A stretch of 64,000 nt of DNA from NCBI RefSeq assembly GCF_014905415.1, contig NZ_BNEO01000001.1, forward strand, positions 434,001 through 498,000, given 5' to 3'. This document shows positions 17,750 to 26,229 of this stretch, piece by piece; position 1 is the first letter of the stretch, and every line of letters begins with the position of its first letter. Below the pieces are notes generated by a model. That model saw only the letters and a list, made by a program, of their open reading frames with translations, was not told the DNA's origin and made no database searches. A program made the position numbers and the translations under genes. Origin of the DNA: Virgibacillus salexigens. Lineage in GTDB: Bacteria > Bacillota > Bacilli > Bacillales > Amphibacillaceae.

Positions 17750-18649
17750 GTGATTTTAGATTGTGCTGTAATTGGTGGGGGTCCAGCAGGGATGAACGCT
17801 TCTTTAGTTTTAGGAAGATCAAGACGTAAAACCATTTTATTTGATGATAATCAACCTCGGAACGCTGTAACTAACGAATCACATGGCTTCCTTACTCGTG
17901 ATGGTATCACCCCTTCTGAATTTAGAAGACTGGGGCAGGAAGATTTAAAAAATTATCCAGATGTTACCATCAAAAAACAGCGCGTAACAGAAGTGCATAA
18001 AGTTCAGCAACTATTTACGATGCAGACAGAGGCTGGAGAAGTTTATCGATCAAAGAAATTAATTTTGGCAACAGGCTTGAAAGAAACACTACCAAATGTA
18101 AAGCAGATGCAACAGTTCTATGGTACTAGTATATTCAGCTGTCCATTTTGCGATGGTTGGGAATTAAGAGATCGCCGATTGGCTATTATTGCAGACAATA
18201 CCCATGCCTTTCATATGGCTAAAGTTGCTTTTAATTGGAGTAAAGATCTGATTGTTTGTACAAATGGTAATTACATTCTTTCCAGTGAACAACAGGATTT
18301 GCTAGAGAAAAAAGGAATACATGTATACGTGGAATCAATTACATCTTTAGTTGGAGAAAACGGCTATTTGGAAAAGATCATCTTTGCTGATGGTACAGAG
18401 ATTCTGCGTGATGGGGGATTCGTTGTGCCAGAAATGAAACAGGCTTCTTCTATTGGTGAATCCTTAGGCTGTGAATTAAATGAGCAAGGTGGAATAATAA
18501 CAGATCGTATCGGACGTACAAATGTCGACGGTGTATTTGCCAGCGGAGACATGGCAATTGCAGGTCCAGCCCAATTAGTAATTGCTGCTTCAGAAGGTCA
18601 TAAAGCTGCTATTGGAGTCAATGCAGCGTTTATTGAGGAAGATTTCTAA
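17750..18649 (+). CDS. Thioredoxin-reductase-like FAD/NAD(P) oxidoreductase
   Basis: 299 residues. The N-terminal FAD motif is GGGPAGMNAS (9-18), there is a redox pair CPFCDG of the thioredoxin reductase type near residue 134, and the C-terminal FAD block is GVFASGDMAIAG. The second NAD(P) nucleotide motif (RRLAIIADN) lacks the usual GxGxxG, which suggests a thioredoxin-reductase-like protein with altered or lost pyridine-nucleotide binding, unlike TrxB itself. Start is a GTG behind TTGGAGATG. It faces away from nos, so a role in supplying electrons or handling thiols there can be imagined but is not shown. Confidence 0.82.
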   Translation: MILDCAVIGGGPAGMNASLVLGRSRRKTILFDDNQPRNAVTNESHGFLTRDGITPSEFRRLGQEDLKNYPDVTIKKQRVTEVHKVQQLFTMQTEAGEVYRSKKLILATGLKETLPNVKQMQQFYGTSIFSCPFCDGWELRDRRLAIIADNTHAFHMAKVAFNWSKDLIVCTNGNYILSSEQQDLLEKKGIHVYVESITSLVGENGYLEKIIFADGTEILRDGGFVVPEMKQASSIGESLGCELNEQGGIITDRIGRTNVDGVFASGDMAIAGPAQLVIAASEGHKAAIGVNAAFIEEDF

Positions 18650-18732
18650 TCCAAATAAAATGGCAAGATTCATTACAATCCGCGTTTTTCCAACTTTATA
18701 GAAGATGTAATGACTGGACTGTCGATAATCAA

Positions 18733-18857
18733 ACAGTGGAAATCGTTGAAACTCCAGTGGGAACAACATAGCTCGTAGATCGACTCTAGTAAGCGATTTG
18801 CGTTTACTAGAGTTAGCTAGGGCCATGCCCGGCAGAAAGGGAAACGATTTCCACTGT
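18733..18857. repeat. Structured palindromic repeat, copy A
   Basis: A 15-bp perfect outer inverted repeat (18733-18747 with 18843-18857) encloses a 10-bp inner hairpin (18783-18792 with 18804-18813). Read on the minus strand, the linker bases CCGGGCATGGCC, CTAACT and AGTCGATCT before, into and after the inner hairpin recur in copy B at 35.6 kb, while both stems differ in sequence. It lies between two convergent genes. Confidence 0.6.
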
Positions 18858-18896
18858 GATACAATTATCCGTCTTTTTACGTTCCAGCTACTAATG

Positions 18897-20003
18897 CTAA
18901 TCAAATATTTTCTTCTTCACTGTATGCTTGGCCACCTCGTTACGGTCAACACCATATCCTATTCCAGGATGATCATTTACTGTAAGGATACCATTTTCAG
19001 CTATCACCTCTGGTTGGATAATATCTTTGTTCCAATACCTTGATGAGGAAGCGGTATCCCCTGGTAATGTAAAATTGGCCAACGAAGCAATTGCAATATT
19101 ATGTGCGCGGCCAATACCGGATTCTAACATCCCACCACACCATAGAGGAATGCCTGCCTGCTCACATAAATTATGAATTCGTTTCGATTCAGTCAATCCG
19201 CCAACGCGGCCAATCTTTAGATTGATAATTTTACAACTTCCTAATTCAATGGCTTGACGAGCGTCTTCATGGGAGTGAATACTTTCATCTAAACAAACTG
19301 GGGTACTGATTTGCTTTTGTAATTTTGCATGATCGATCAAATCCCCTGCCATTAATGGTTGCTCAATCATCATTAAATCAAATTCATCCAATGCTTTCAA
19401 CACGTCTATATCATCCAATGTATAGGCAGAGTTTGCATCTACCATTAACGGAATATCTGGAAAATGCTTACGAACTTCACGAATCATCTCAACGTCTTTT
19501 CCTGGTTTAATTTTGAGCTTGATTCGTTTATAGCCTTCATCCACTTTTGCTTGTATGGACTCCATTAGCTTTTCATAACTATTCTCGATCCCCAAACTAA
19601 TACCAACTTCAATTCTAGACTTCGTTCCTCCTAGACTTTTCGCTAAAGATTCCCCGTTTTGCTTCGCATATAAATCCCAAACCGCACCTTCTAAAGCTGA
19701 TTTGGCCATATGATTACGCTTATAGGGCTTGAATAGTTCTTGTAAATTATCCGGGTGATCAATTTTTTGACCTACTACTAGCGGGATCAGAAACTCCTCC
19801 AGCATATACCAGCTTTGCAGAGTGAATTCTTCGCTATATAATGGCCGTTCAGAGGTGACCCCTTCTCCCCAGCCGGAAAGTCCATCCTCGCTTCTCACCT
19901 CAACTAATAAGAACTCACGATCTTGCTCGGTTCCAAAACTCGTCGTAAACGGGTTTTTCATGCGCATTTTCATTTTATACATGATAACTTCCTTGATTTT
20001 CAT
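18897..20003 (-). CDS. N-acylamino acid racemase / o-succinylbenzoate synthase (enolase superfamily)
   Basis: 368 residues. The fold is of the muconate-lactonizing/MenC subgroup: catalytic KxK in RIKLKIKPG, metal ligands Asp (MVDANSAY), Glu (MIEQPL) and Asp (CLDESIHS), and the second catalytic Lys in NLKIGRVGGL. Bacillaceae members of this group racemise N-acyl (often N-succinyl) amino acids, and some also perform the menaquinone OSB step. No other men gene is nearby, and the permease, M20 amidohydrolase and RpiR regulator around it favour amino-acid racemisation. AAAGGAGA is best spaced for the ATG at 20003; the frame upstream overlaps the permease gene. Confidence 0.82.
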   Translation of the reverse strand: MKIKEVIMYKMKMRMKNPFTTSFGTEQDREFLLVEVRSEDGLSGWGEGVTSERPLYSEEFTLQSWYMLEEFLIPLVVGQKIDHPDNLQELFKPYKRNHMAKSALEGAVWDLYAKQNGESLAKSLGGTKSRIEVGISLGIENSYEKLMESIQAKVDEGYKRIKLKIKPGKDVEMIREVRKHFPDIPLMVDANSAYTLDDIDVLKALDEFDLMMIEQPLMAGDLIDHAKLQKQISTPVCLDESIHSHEDARQAIELGSCKIINLKIGRVGGLTESKRIHNLCEQAGIPLWCGGMLESGIGRAHNIAIASLANFTLPGDTASSSRYWNKDIIQPEVIAENGILTVNDHPGIGYGVDRNEVAKHTVKKKIFD

Positions 20004-20020
20004 AACCATCATTCTCCTTT

Positions 20021-21433
20021 TTAAATTGGTCCCCAACCCATTAAGACAGCAATTGTAAGATAAATAATTCCAATTAGACACCATATAATTACTAGCGGCA
20101 TCACAAATTTAATCCATTTTACCCAGGATACCCCTGCGATGGCTAGGTTGGCCATTAATATTCCAGAAATGGGGGTGATGACGTTTGAAAATCCATCTCC
20201 CATTTTATAGGCTTGCACGGCTACTTGGCGAGGGATTTCCATAATATCTGCAAGTGGTGTCATAATCGGCATTACAATTACAGCTTGACCACTACCTGAT
20301 GAGACGAGAATATTAAATAAGAAGTTTGCTACAAACATAACTAACGCGCCCATCACATTCGTAAATGGTTCCATAATCGTTGCCATGCCTTGGACAATCG
20401 TATCTAATATCTGTCCATTTTCCATTATAACGACAATGGAACGAGCCATTCCAATGATTAATGCTCCATAGACAAGCCCTTTACATCCTTCAAAGAATTG
20501 TACAACGAGCGCATTCGGATTAATTTTGGCTATAACTGCAGTTCCAATAGCAATGACGAGAAACATCGCTGCCATTTCGTTTAACGACCACTTGTATTGA
20601 AATACACCAAAAATATAAATTCCAATTCCAATAGCTAACCATAATAAGACGAGTTTATGTATACCTGTTAACTCGGAAGGTGCTGTATCCACACTTTTCT
20701 CATCATATTTCGGAAAGCGATTTTCGCCTAAAACACTGCGCATTGGATCTTTTTTGACACGATTGGCATACCACCATATATAACCAATGGTAGAGGCAAG
20801 CACCGTTACATAGATCAGTATCCGAAAACCAATTCCCGAAAACAAGGGTACTTGTGCAATTTCCTGCGCCATTCCTGTCGTTAAAGGATCAAGAAAGGCA
20901 GTATTAAAACCGGCATATGCGCCAAGATAAATAATAGAAACTCCAACAATTGCATCCAATTTCATGGATCGAGCAAGAATAATACCAATTGGAATAAAAG
21001 CAATCACTGCATTTACAATAATACCTAATGCGCCAAAAATTGAAAACAGCGTACATACAATAATTATCAGCAAATACTCTCTATTTTTCGTCTGATTAAT
21101 GGTTTTCATAATTAACGCATCAATTGCTCCAGTATATTCAATTACCGCAAAAGCTCCTCCAATAATAAGTACGAGGAAAATTAACCCTGCTGAATCAATC
21201 ATCCCTTGTTGAATCGATGTGAAAATGTCAATAAAGGATGTGGGCTGTTGATCTGTTTGCTGATAACTATCTGGCACCACCGTCGTGATATCATTCACTG
21301 TTTCTCTTTCAAATGTCCCGGCTGGTATCAAATACGTTGCAATGGCCGCTACAATTAGTATGATAAATAGAATAATATACGCATCTGGGAGCGCTAGCTT
21401 TCTTTGTTTGCTATTCCTCTTTTTGTTCTCCAT
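20021..21433 (-). CDS. YfcC/DcuC-family membrane permease
   Basis: 470 residues, about 12 membrane segments, of the C4-dicarboxylate anaerobic carrier-like YfcC family (LPDAYIILFIILIVAAIATY, the GAYAGFNTAFLDPLTTGMAQ block, SGSGQAVIVMPIMTPLADI). Relatives are annotated as arginine/ornithine or peptide-derived solute carriers. The next gene starts 17 bp past its stop and encodes a racemase, so the cargo is probably an N-acylated or free amino acid. AGAGGAGG precedes the ATG. Confidence 0.82.
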   Translation of the reverse strand: MENKKRNSKQRKLALPDAYIILFIILIVAAIATYLIPAGTFERETVNDITTVVPDSYQQTDQQPTSFIDIFTSIQQGMIDSAGLIFLVLIIGGAFAVIEYTGAIDALIMKTINQTKNREYLLIIIVCTLFSIFGALGIIVNAVIAFIPIGIILARSMKLDAIVGVSIIYLGAYAGFNTAFLDPLTTGMAQEIAQVPLFSGIGFRILIYVTVLASTIGYIWWYANRVKKDPMRSVLGENRFPKYDEKSVDTAPSELTGIHKLVLLWLAIGIGIYIFGVFQYKWSLNEMAAMFLVIAIGTAVIAKINPNALVVQFFEGCKGLVYGALIIGMARSIVVIMENGQILDTIVQGMATIMEPFTNVMGALVMFVANFLFNILVSSGSGQAVIVMPIMTPLADIMEIPRQVAVQAYKMGDGFSNVITPISGILMANLAIAGVSWVKWIKFVMPLVIIWCLIGIIYLTIAVLMGWGPI

Positions 21434-21506
21434 TCAATTCCTCCTCTTTCAATTTTCGAAATATTAACAACTTGCATTGTATTATAATAAAGGATATAAT
21501 TTATTT

Positions 21507-21521
21507 CAATATAAAATATTG
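21507..21521. promoter_or_regulatory. Candidate operator between permease and RpiR genes
   Basis: CAATAT-AAA-ATATTG is a 6-bp perfect dyad centred in the 120-bp divergent region, 33 bp before the RpiR start. RpiR/MurR-type regulators bind dyads of about this size. The site is AT-rich, so chance is possible. Confidence 0.3.
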
Positions 21522-21553
21522 TAAAAACTTTAAAAAGAATAAGGAGAATAACC

Positions 21554-22369
21554 TTGACTGCTGATTTTATTCAAAAAACGGAGGCCAACTTTTCAAAACT
21601 AACGAAGGGATTAAAGGTAGTTGCGGATGCGTTATTATCTGATCCAATGATTTTTGCAATTCATCCTGCAAAAAAAGTAGGAGATATACTTGGTGTTAGT
21701 GAAACAATGGTAATCCGTTTTTGTCATTCTATCGAATATAATGGCTATACTTCCTTACAAAAAGAGGTCCGTCAACACTTACTAGAGTTAAGCCAAACAT
21801 CTAACCATGATATGAAAATAGAAGCCAATTACTTTGCTGAAAGTGTACAGAAGGATATCAAGATGATTGAAAATAATTTAGAGAAGTTGTCCATCCATGA
21901 CATGGAAAAAATAGTAGAAACGATTATCGACTGTGAAAAGATAGTCGTTGCTGGATATCATCATTCCTTCACATTTGCACACTGGCTTTATTTTAACTTA
22001 AATTATATTGTTGGAAATGCTGACTTGTATCGGCCAGAGACAGATGCAGGATTGCTCGATTTATTACCCAATAAAGCCTGTATCATTGTTTTTTCATTTT
22101 ACCGATATGCGATAGATACGATTCGCTTAGCAGAAGAAGCAAAAGCAAAAGGAATTACTGTCATTACCATTACTGACTCACGAGTGTCACCAGTTGTGGA
22201 ATTTGCAGATATTTGTATCTCCTTATCTATTAATCAGCATACATTATTTAGTAAAGGACCTGTGACATTAGCAGTAATCAACGCAATTCTGTTTGAATTA
22301 GTGGAGCGAGTGGAGAACAGAGGGAAGATTCAATCAACCTATAAATACTTTATAAAGGATGGCGAATAG
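21554..22369 (+). CDS. RpiR/MurR-family regulator (HTH plus SIS domain)
   Basis: 271 residues. The N-terminal HTH_6 domain (ADALLSDPMIFAIHPAKKVG, then VSETMVIRFCHSIEYNGY) is followed by a SIS sugar/phospho-ligand domain at about 120-255 (KIVVAGYHHSFTFAHWLYFN, ITVITITDSRVSPV). The start is TTG behind AAGGAG. It is divergent from the permease-racemase pair and its stop is five bases before the M20 start, so it most likely controls this N-acylamino-acid cluster, although SIS domains usually sense sugar phosphates. Confidence 0.85.
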   Translation: MTADFIQKTEANFSKLTKGLKVVADALLSDPMIFAIHPAKKVGDILGVSETMVIRFCHSIEYNGYTSLQKEVRQHLLELSQTSNHDMKIEANYFAESVQKDIKMIENNLEKLSIHDMEKIVETIIDCEKIVVAGYHHSFTFAHWLYFNLNYIVGNADLYRPETDAGLLDLLPNKACIIVFSFYRYAIDTIRLAEEAKAKGITVITITDSRVSPVVEFADICISLSINQHTLFSKGPVTLAVINAILFELVERVENRGKIQSTYKYFIKDGE

Positions 22370-22373
22370 GTAT

Positions 22374-23492
22374 ATGAATATTGAACAACAGGTTAAAGAT
22401 ACATTCACGTATTTACATAATCACGCAGAAATTAGTTGGGAAGAAACGGAAACCACGCAATATATTGCCTCTATCTTAGAAAAGAATGGCTGCCGGGTTA
22501 CTACTTTCCATGATCAAACAGGTGTCATTGGCGACTTCGGAAGATTTCATGCAAACCTACCAATTGTTGCGGTTCGAGCTGATATAGATGCATTATGGCA
22601 AGAAGTAAATGGTCAATTTCAAGCGAATCACTCCTGCGGTCATGATGCCCATATGTCCATAGTTCTAGGGCTATTATGGAAAATAAACCAATCTCCAGAA
22701 TTAAAAGACAAAGTAGCTTTACGGTTCATTTTTCAACCAGCTGAAGAAAAGGGATCTGGTGCATTATCCATTGTAGATAAAGGAATGATAGACGAAGTTG
22801 ACTACTTATTCGGCGTTCACCTTCGTCCACAACAAGAGACGAAAATGGGTCATGCTACACCAGTTATTGTTCACGGTGCTGCTAAAATGTACAATGCAGT
22901 CATCAAAGGACATGATGCACATGGCGCCAGACCACATTTAAATATCAACGCGATTGAAGTAGGTGCTCAAATTGTCAATTTATTAAGTAAAATTCATCTA
23001 GATCCTCGTATTCCGCATTCTGTAAAAATGACGAACTTCCAAGCAGGTGGAAAGAGCACAAATATTATTCCTGGTAACGCATCCTTCTCCCTAGATATGA
23101 GGGCCCAAACGAATGCAATTATGGAAGAACTCGATGCAAAGGTACTTCATATTTTTGAAACCATGAAGAATTTATATGACGTCGAAATCGACATTACCAA
23201 TACCGATGGCATTGTTGCAGCCGAAACCAGCGATGAAGCAATTGCCATTATGGAAGCTGCAATAAACCATGTGCTAGGAACAGAAAACACAGATGCTCCT
23301 CTAGAAACACCTGGTGGCGATGATTTTCATTTCTATACCATTAAAAAACCCAACTTAAAAGCCACCATGCTTGGATTGGGTTGCGATCTTACTCCTGGAC
23401 TTCATCATCCGCAAATGATGTTCAATAAAGATGCATTAATGAACGGGGTTCATATTCTATACGAGGCAGTAAAACAAGTATATAAATTTTAG
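22374..23492 (+). CDS. M20-family amidohydrolase / N-acyl-amino-acid deacylase
   Basis: 372 residues of the M20D group (AbgB/YxeP/HipO-like). Metal-binding motifs: NHSCGHDAHM with Cys and His, the QPAEEKGSGA block with catalytic Glu, a later His in GVHLRPQQ, and the C-terminal His in HHPQMMFNKDAL. Family members remove an acyl or aromatic acyl group from an amino acid. With the racemase and permease across the promoter this gives import, racemisation and deacylation. An ATG at 22359 abuts AAAGG and is badly spaced; the ATG at 22374 right after the RpiR stop is preferred, with translational coupling likely. Confidence 0.85.
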   Translation: MNIEQQVKDTFTYLHNHAEISWEETETTQYIASILEKNGCRVTTFHDQTGVIGDFGRFHANLPIVAVRADIDALWQEVNGQFQANHSCGHDAHMSIVLGLLWKINQSPELKDKVALRFIFQPAEEKGSGALSIVDKGMIDEVDYLFGVHLRPQQETKMGHATPVIVHGAAKMYNAVIKGHDAHGARPHLNINAIEVGAQIVNLLSKIHLDPRIPHSVKMTNFQAGGKSTNIIPGNASFSLDMRAQTNAIMEELDAKVLHIFETMKNLYDVEIDITNTDGIVAAETSDEAIAIMEAAINHVLGTENTDAPLETPGGDDFHFYTIKKPNLKATMLGLGCDLTPGLHHPQMMFNKDALMNGVHILYEAVKQVYKF

Positions 23493-23534
23493 TTAAAAAA
23501 TCTCCAGCCCGATATGGTTTGGGGATTTTTTAAC
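23492..23534 (+). terminator. Intrinsic terminator after the M20 gene
   Basis: GTTAAAAAATCTCCA (23492-23506) pairs with 23520-23534 over 15 bp with one G-T pair; a run of six T lies in the 3' arm. It begins at the stop codon. Confidence 0.85.
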
Positions 23535-23653
23535 TTTCATAAACAGACAGAATGCCTTTTCAAGTGTATAGGCAAAAGGTTCCTATCTTAACTTATATTT
23601 TTGCTTGGTTCATCCATACTATTACTAGATATGTTAGAGGTGAGGATACGAAT

Positions 23654-24340
23654 ATGATTTTATATATCGGAAAAGTCATTTTAATATACATCCTAACGAT
23701 CATCATTATTCGTTTGTTAGGTAAATCCGCTTTTGCTCAATTAACCGCTCACGATTTAGCAGGCGTCTTTTTCGTCGTTTCGATAGCGATCGGCCCGGTG
23801 GTTACAGATAACCTGGCCTATGCAATTGTCGCACTCATAGCTATTGGCACTATTCATATCATCTTTTCAAAACTTACACTAATTAATCGGTTAAATAAAT
23901 ATTTCATCGGACAGCCAACTATTGTTATCAAACACGGCAAGCTGATTAAGAGAAATCTAAAACAATCTCGTTTTGCACTGGCTGAATTGTTGTCGAGCTT
24001 AAGAGAAAAAGGGTATTCAACAATCGATTCTATTGAGTATGCAATTATTGAACCTAGTGGGGAAATTAGTATTTTACCAAAACCAGAAGATGCACCTGTC
24101 ACACCAAAGCAACTAGATATGGCTGCTCCCTACCAAGGACTTCCGCTTGCAGCGATTGTTGAAGGGAAAATTCAGCATCAAAACTTGAAACTTATTAACA
24201 AAGACGTCCAATGGTTAAGAAAAGAGCTTACTTCAGCTGGATATTCAGATGAGCGCAACATTTTTTATGCAGTCGTTCAAGATAACAACCATTTGTTAAC
24301 GATTGATAATGGAGAAGGAGATGTACACCGACAGCCATAA
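23654..24340 (+). CDS. DUF421 (YetF-like) membrane protein
   Basis: 228 residues. Three N-terminal membrane helices (ILYIGKVILIYILTIIIIRL, the block DLAGVFFVVSIAIGPVVTDN, and AIVALIAIGTIHIIF) are followed by the cytoplasmic YetF domain (QPTIVIKHGKLIKRNLKQSR, STIDSIEYAIIEPSGEISIL). The B. subtilis relatives are linked to sporulation or cell-surface stress, but no reaction is known. AGAGGTGAGG before the ATG at 23654 and the family N-terminus set the start; a longer frame from 23552 has no ribosome site. It converges on a sigma-factor gene. Confidence 0.85.
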   Translation: MILYIGKVILIYILTIIIIRLLGKSAFAQLTAHDLAGVFFVVSIAIGPVVTDNLAYAIVALIAIGTIHIIFSKLTLINRLNKYFIGQPTIVIKHGKLIKRNLKQSRFALAELLSSLREKGYSTIDSIEYAIIEPSGEISILPKPEDAPVTPKQLDMAAPYQGLPLAAIVEGKIQHQNLKLINKDVQWLRKELTSAGYSDERNIFYAVVQDNNHLLTIDNGEGDVHRQP

Positions 24341-24403
24341 GTTGTACAGTTATGTAATCATTCAAATAGTTGACATTAATTCCCGCCGCATGACATGAAA
24401 TTT

Positions 24404-24973
24404 TTAAAAGCGATTATCTCCTACATCCAGTGATTCACTGGTACGTAGTTTTTTTCTCGCTTCTCTCCCCCAGCTTTTTACTGCATCAATTGATACACCT
24501 TCCATTTCGGCAATCTCTTTCATCGTTAAGTTCTGAACAGCAAATAGATTTAACCATTTCCATTGCTTTTCGGTTAATACCTTCTTCGCCTCACTTAAAA
24601 AGATCTTCTCATCGAAATGTACGGATTCCATCTGCTTAACTGAATAATTACTTGTTCCTTTCTGATAATAATTTCCAGTCATCGTTTTTATTTTTTGTTG
24701 TTCAATGTAGGCTTTTACATTTTCTCTCTCTTTTGTTTGTTTACGAATCAAATCGATCATCCGATTACGAATTGCATAATTGAAATAGGTAGCTAGCGGG
24801 CCTTTATCCGCATGATAGGTTTCATACGCATTCCACATCGCCACTAACCCCTCTTGAAAAAATTCTTGATGGGGATCTCTTATCTTTAACCTGTGAATAT
24901 GATAATGAATTCTCCGTTCATTCTGAGCAAGTACTTCTTCAAAAGTTAGATCAAACGTATTGGATTGCTTCAT
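24404..24973 (-). CDS. Sigma-70-family (ECF-size) RNA polymerase sigma factor
   Basis: 189 residues with region 2 (HQEFFQEGLVAMWNAYETY, then YFNYAIRNRMIDLIRKQT) and region 4 (LTEKQWKWLNLFAVQNLTMK, then EGVSIDAVKSWGREARKKL). It is as small as an ECF factor, but region 2 is closer to the positive-regulator and conjugation-type sigma factors of Bacillota. No anti-sigma gene is adjacent, and the upstream gene is on the other strand, so its control and regulon are unknown. AGGAGG precedes the ATG. Confidence 0.82.
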   Translation of the reverse strand: MKQSNTFDLTFEEVLAQNERRIHYHIHRLKIRDPHQEFFQEGLVAMWNAYETYHADKGPLATYFNYAIRNRMIDLIRKQTKERENVKAYIEQQKIKTMTGNYYQKGTSNYSVKQMESVHFDEKIFLSEAKKVLTEKQWKWLNLFAVQNLTMKEIAEMEGVSIDAVKSWGREARKKLRTSESLDVGDNRF

Positions 24974-24998
24974 GCCACTTTCCTCCTAGCAATGCTTG

Positions 24999-25027
24999 TT
25001 AATACTATAATCGAATAAACATGACAA
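24999..25027 (-). promoter_or_regulatory. Candidate promoter of the sigma-factor gene
   Basis: On the minus strand TTGTCA (25022-25027), a 17-base spacer, then TATTAA (24999-25004), 26 bp before the ATG. It looks SigA-like rather than a GC-poor ECF autoregulated promoter. Confidence 0.4.
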
Positions 25028-25162
25028 ATAGTGGCATTTTGTTATCAATTTCCTTCAAAAAAGCTGGTACCTACCAAACCGGTGATATAGGCAATCTATG
25101 CATATAAGGATCGTGTAAATCGTATATAATGGAATAAAATTCGTTTATTGGGGAGGGGTTTT

Positions 25163-25894
25163 ATGTTTTCTGACAACCAGATTAGTCATTTTTCTGAATT
25201 AGAATATAGTCTTTATAACTTTATTATGAACCATCTGGAAAAGGTACAGTATATGCGGATTAGAGAATTAGCAAAGGAAACGCATGTATCTACAACCAGT
25301 ATTCTTCGTTTCTGTAAAAAGATTGATTGTGATGGTTTTTCGGAATTCAAAATTAAGTTAAAATTATACCTGAAAGAAGCAGAGCAGCTGCGGATGATAA
25401 ATACAACTACTTCCCTTTCTGAATTTCTCGAACGTACGTTACAACACGATTATCAAACGAAAATATATGAGATTGCCAACCACTTAGTAAAGGCGAAAAA
25501 TTTAATTTTTATTGGTATTGGCACGTCTGGTATTTTAGCAGAATATGGAGCACGTTATTTCTCTGCATTGCGGAAATTTTCCCTACATATAAAGGACCCT
25601 TTCTTTCCCATTCACCCAACAACTTTTGAAGACAGTGTTGCCCTTATCCTTTCCGTATCCGGGGAGACAGATCATGTACTTAATTTAACCAATCAGATGA
25701 AACAAAGAGGAAGTACGGTGGTAAGTATTACCAATCATTCTGACTGCACATTAGCTAAAATTTCGGATTATAACCTTGCTTACTTTGTTACACCAGAATA
25801 TCGGAAAACATATAACCTTACCACCCAAATCCCTGTGATTCATTTTTTAGAAAGCCTAGCTAAAGCAACCTATGAAGTAATGCAACGAGATTAA
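25163..25894 (+). CDS. RpiR-family regulator of the beta-glucoside PTS operon
   Basis: 243 residues with an N-terminal HTH_6 (MRIRELAKETHVSTTSILRF) and a C-terminal SIS domain (NLIFIGIGTSGILAEYGARY, the SVSGETDHVLNLTNQMKQRG block). GGGGAGG six bases before the ATG at 25163 sets the start. The gene converges with the operon celC-celB-type EIIC-EIIB-GH1, its last codons overlapping the EIIA stop by four bases, so regulation of that PTS by a phospho-disaccharide or glucose-6-P is likely. Confidence 0.82.
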   Translation: MFSDNQISHFSELEYSLYNFIMNHLEKVQYMRIRELAKETHVSTTSILRFCKKIDCDGFSEFKIKLKLYLKEAEQLRMINTTTSLSEFLERTLQHDYQTKIYEIANHLVKAKNLIFIGIGTSGILAEYGARYFSALRKFSLHIKDPFFPIHPTTFEDSVALILSVSGETDHVLNLTNQMKQRGSTVVSITNHSDCTLAKISDYNLAYFVTPEYRKTYNLTTQIPVIHFLESLAKATYEVMQRD

Positions 25895-26229
25895 TTCTGC
25901 CCATGTATGGAGAGATGATGGATTCTCTTATACATGACTACCATTTCTGTCACCATCTCTTTTAAAGTTTCGGTTGTGAGCATCAGGTCTTCCGCATGCA
26001 TGAGGAGCAGGGAGAATTCAATTTTGCTCCCTGCAGCTTCTTGGGTTATAAAAGCTGTATGAACCTTATGGCCGTTATTTAATAATGTAACGGCTTCAGC
26101 TATTTTTAGTTCTGCTTCTTCCATTCGATTTTCTCTAGCGGCATATAATCCCTCCATTAATGAACTTCTAGCTGAACCTACATGACTAATTAGATCAAAT
26201 ATTGCTTGTTCTTCTACCTTCATAGTCAC
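25891..26229 (-). CDS. PTS EIIA, lactose/cellobiose family
   Basis: 112 residues, full length for the helical trimeric EIIA (LacF/CelC) family. The active His78 lies in LLLMHAEDLMLTTETLKE. It takes phosphate from HPr and passes it to EIIB. Its ATG overlaps the EIIC stop (ATGA), so the two are translationally coupled. It is the only Lac-family EIIA in the window and may also serve the GH4-linked EIIB/EIIC pair at 2.6-4.2 kb. Confidence 0.9.
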   Translation of the reverse strand: MTMKVEEQAIFDLISHVGSARSSLMEGLYAARENRMEEAELKIAEAVTLLNNGHKVHTAFITQEAAGSKIEFSLLLMHAEDLMLTTETLKEMVTEMVVMYKRIHHLSIHGQN

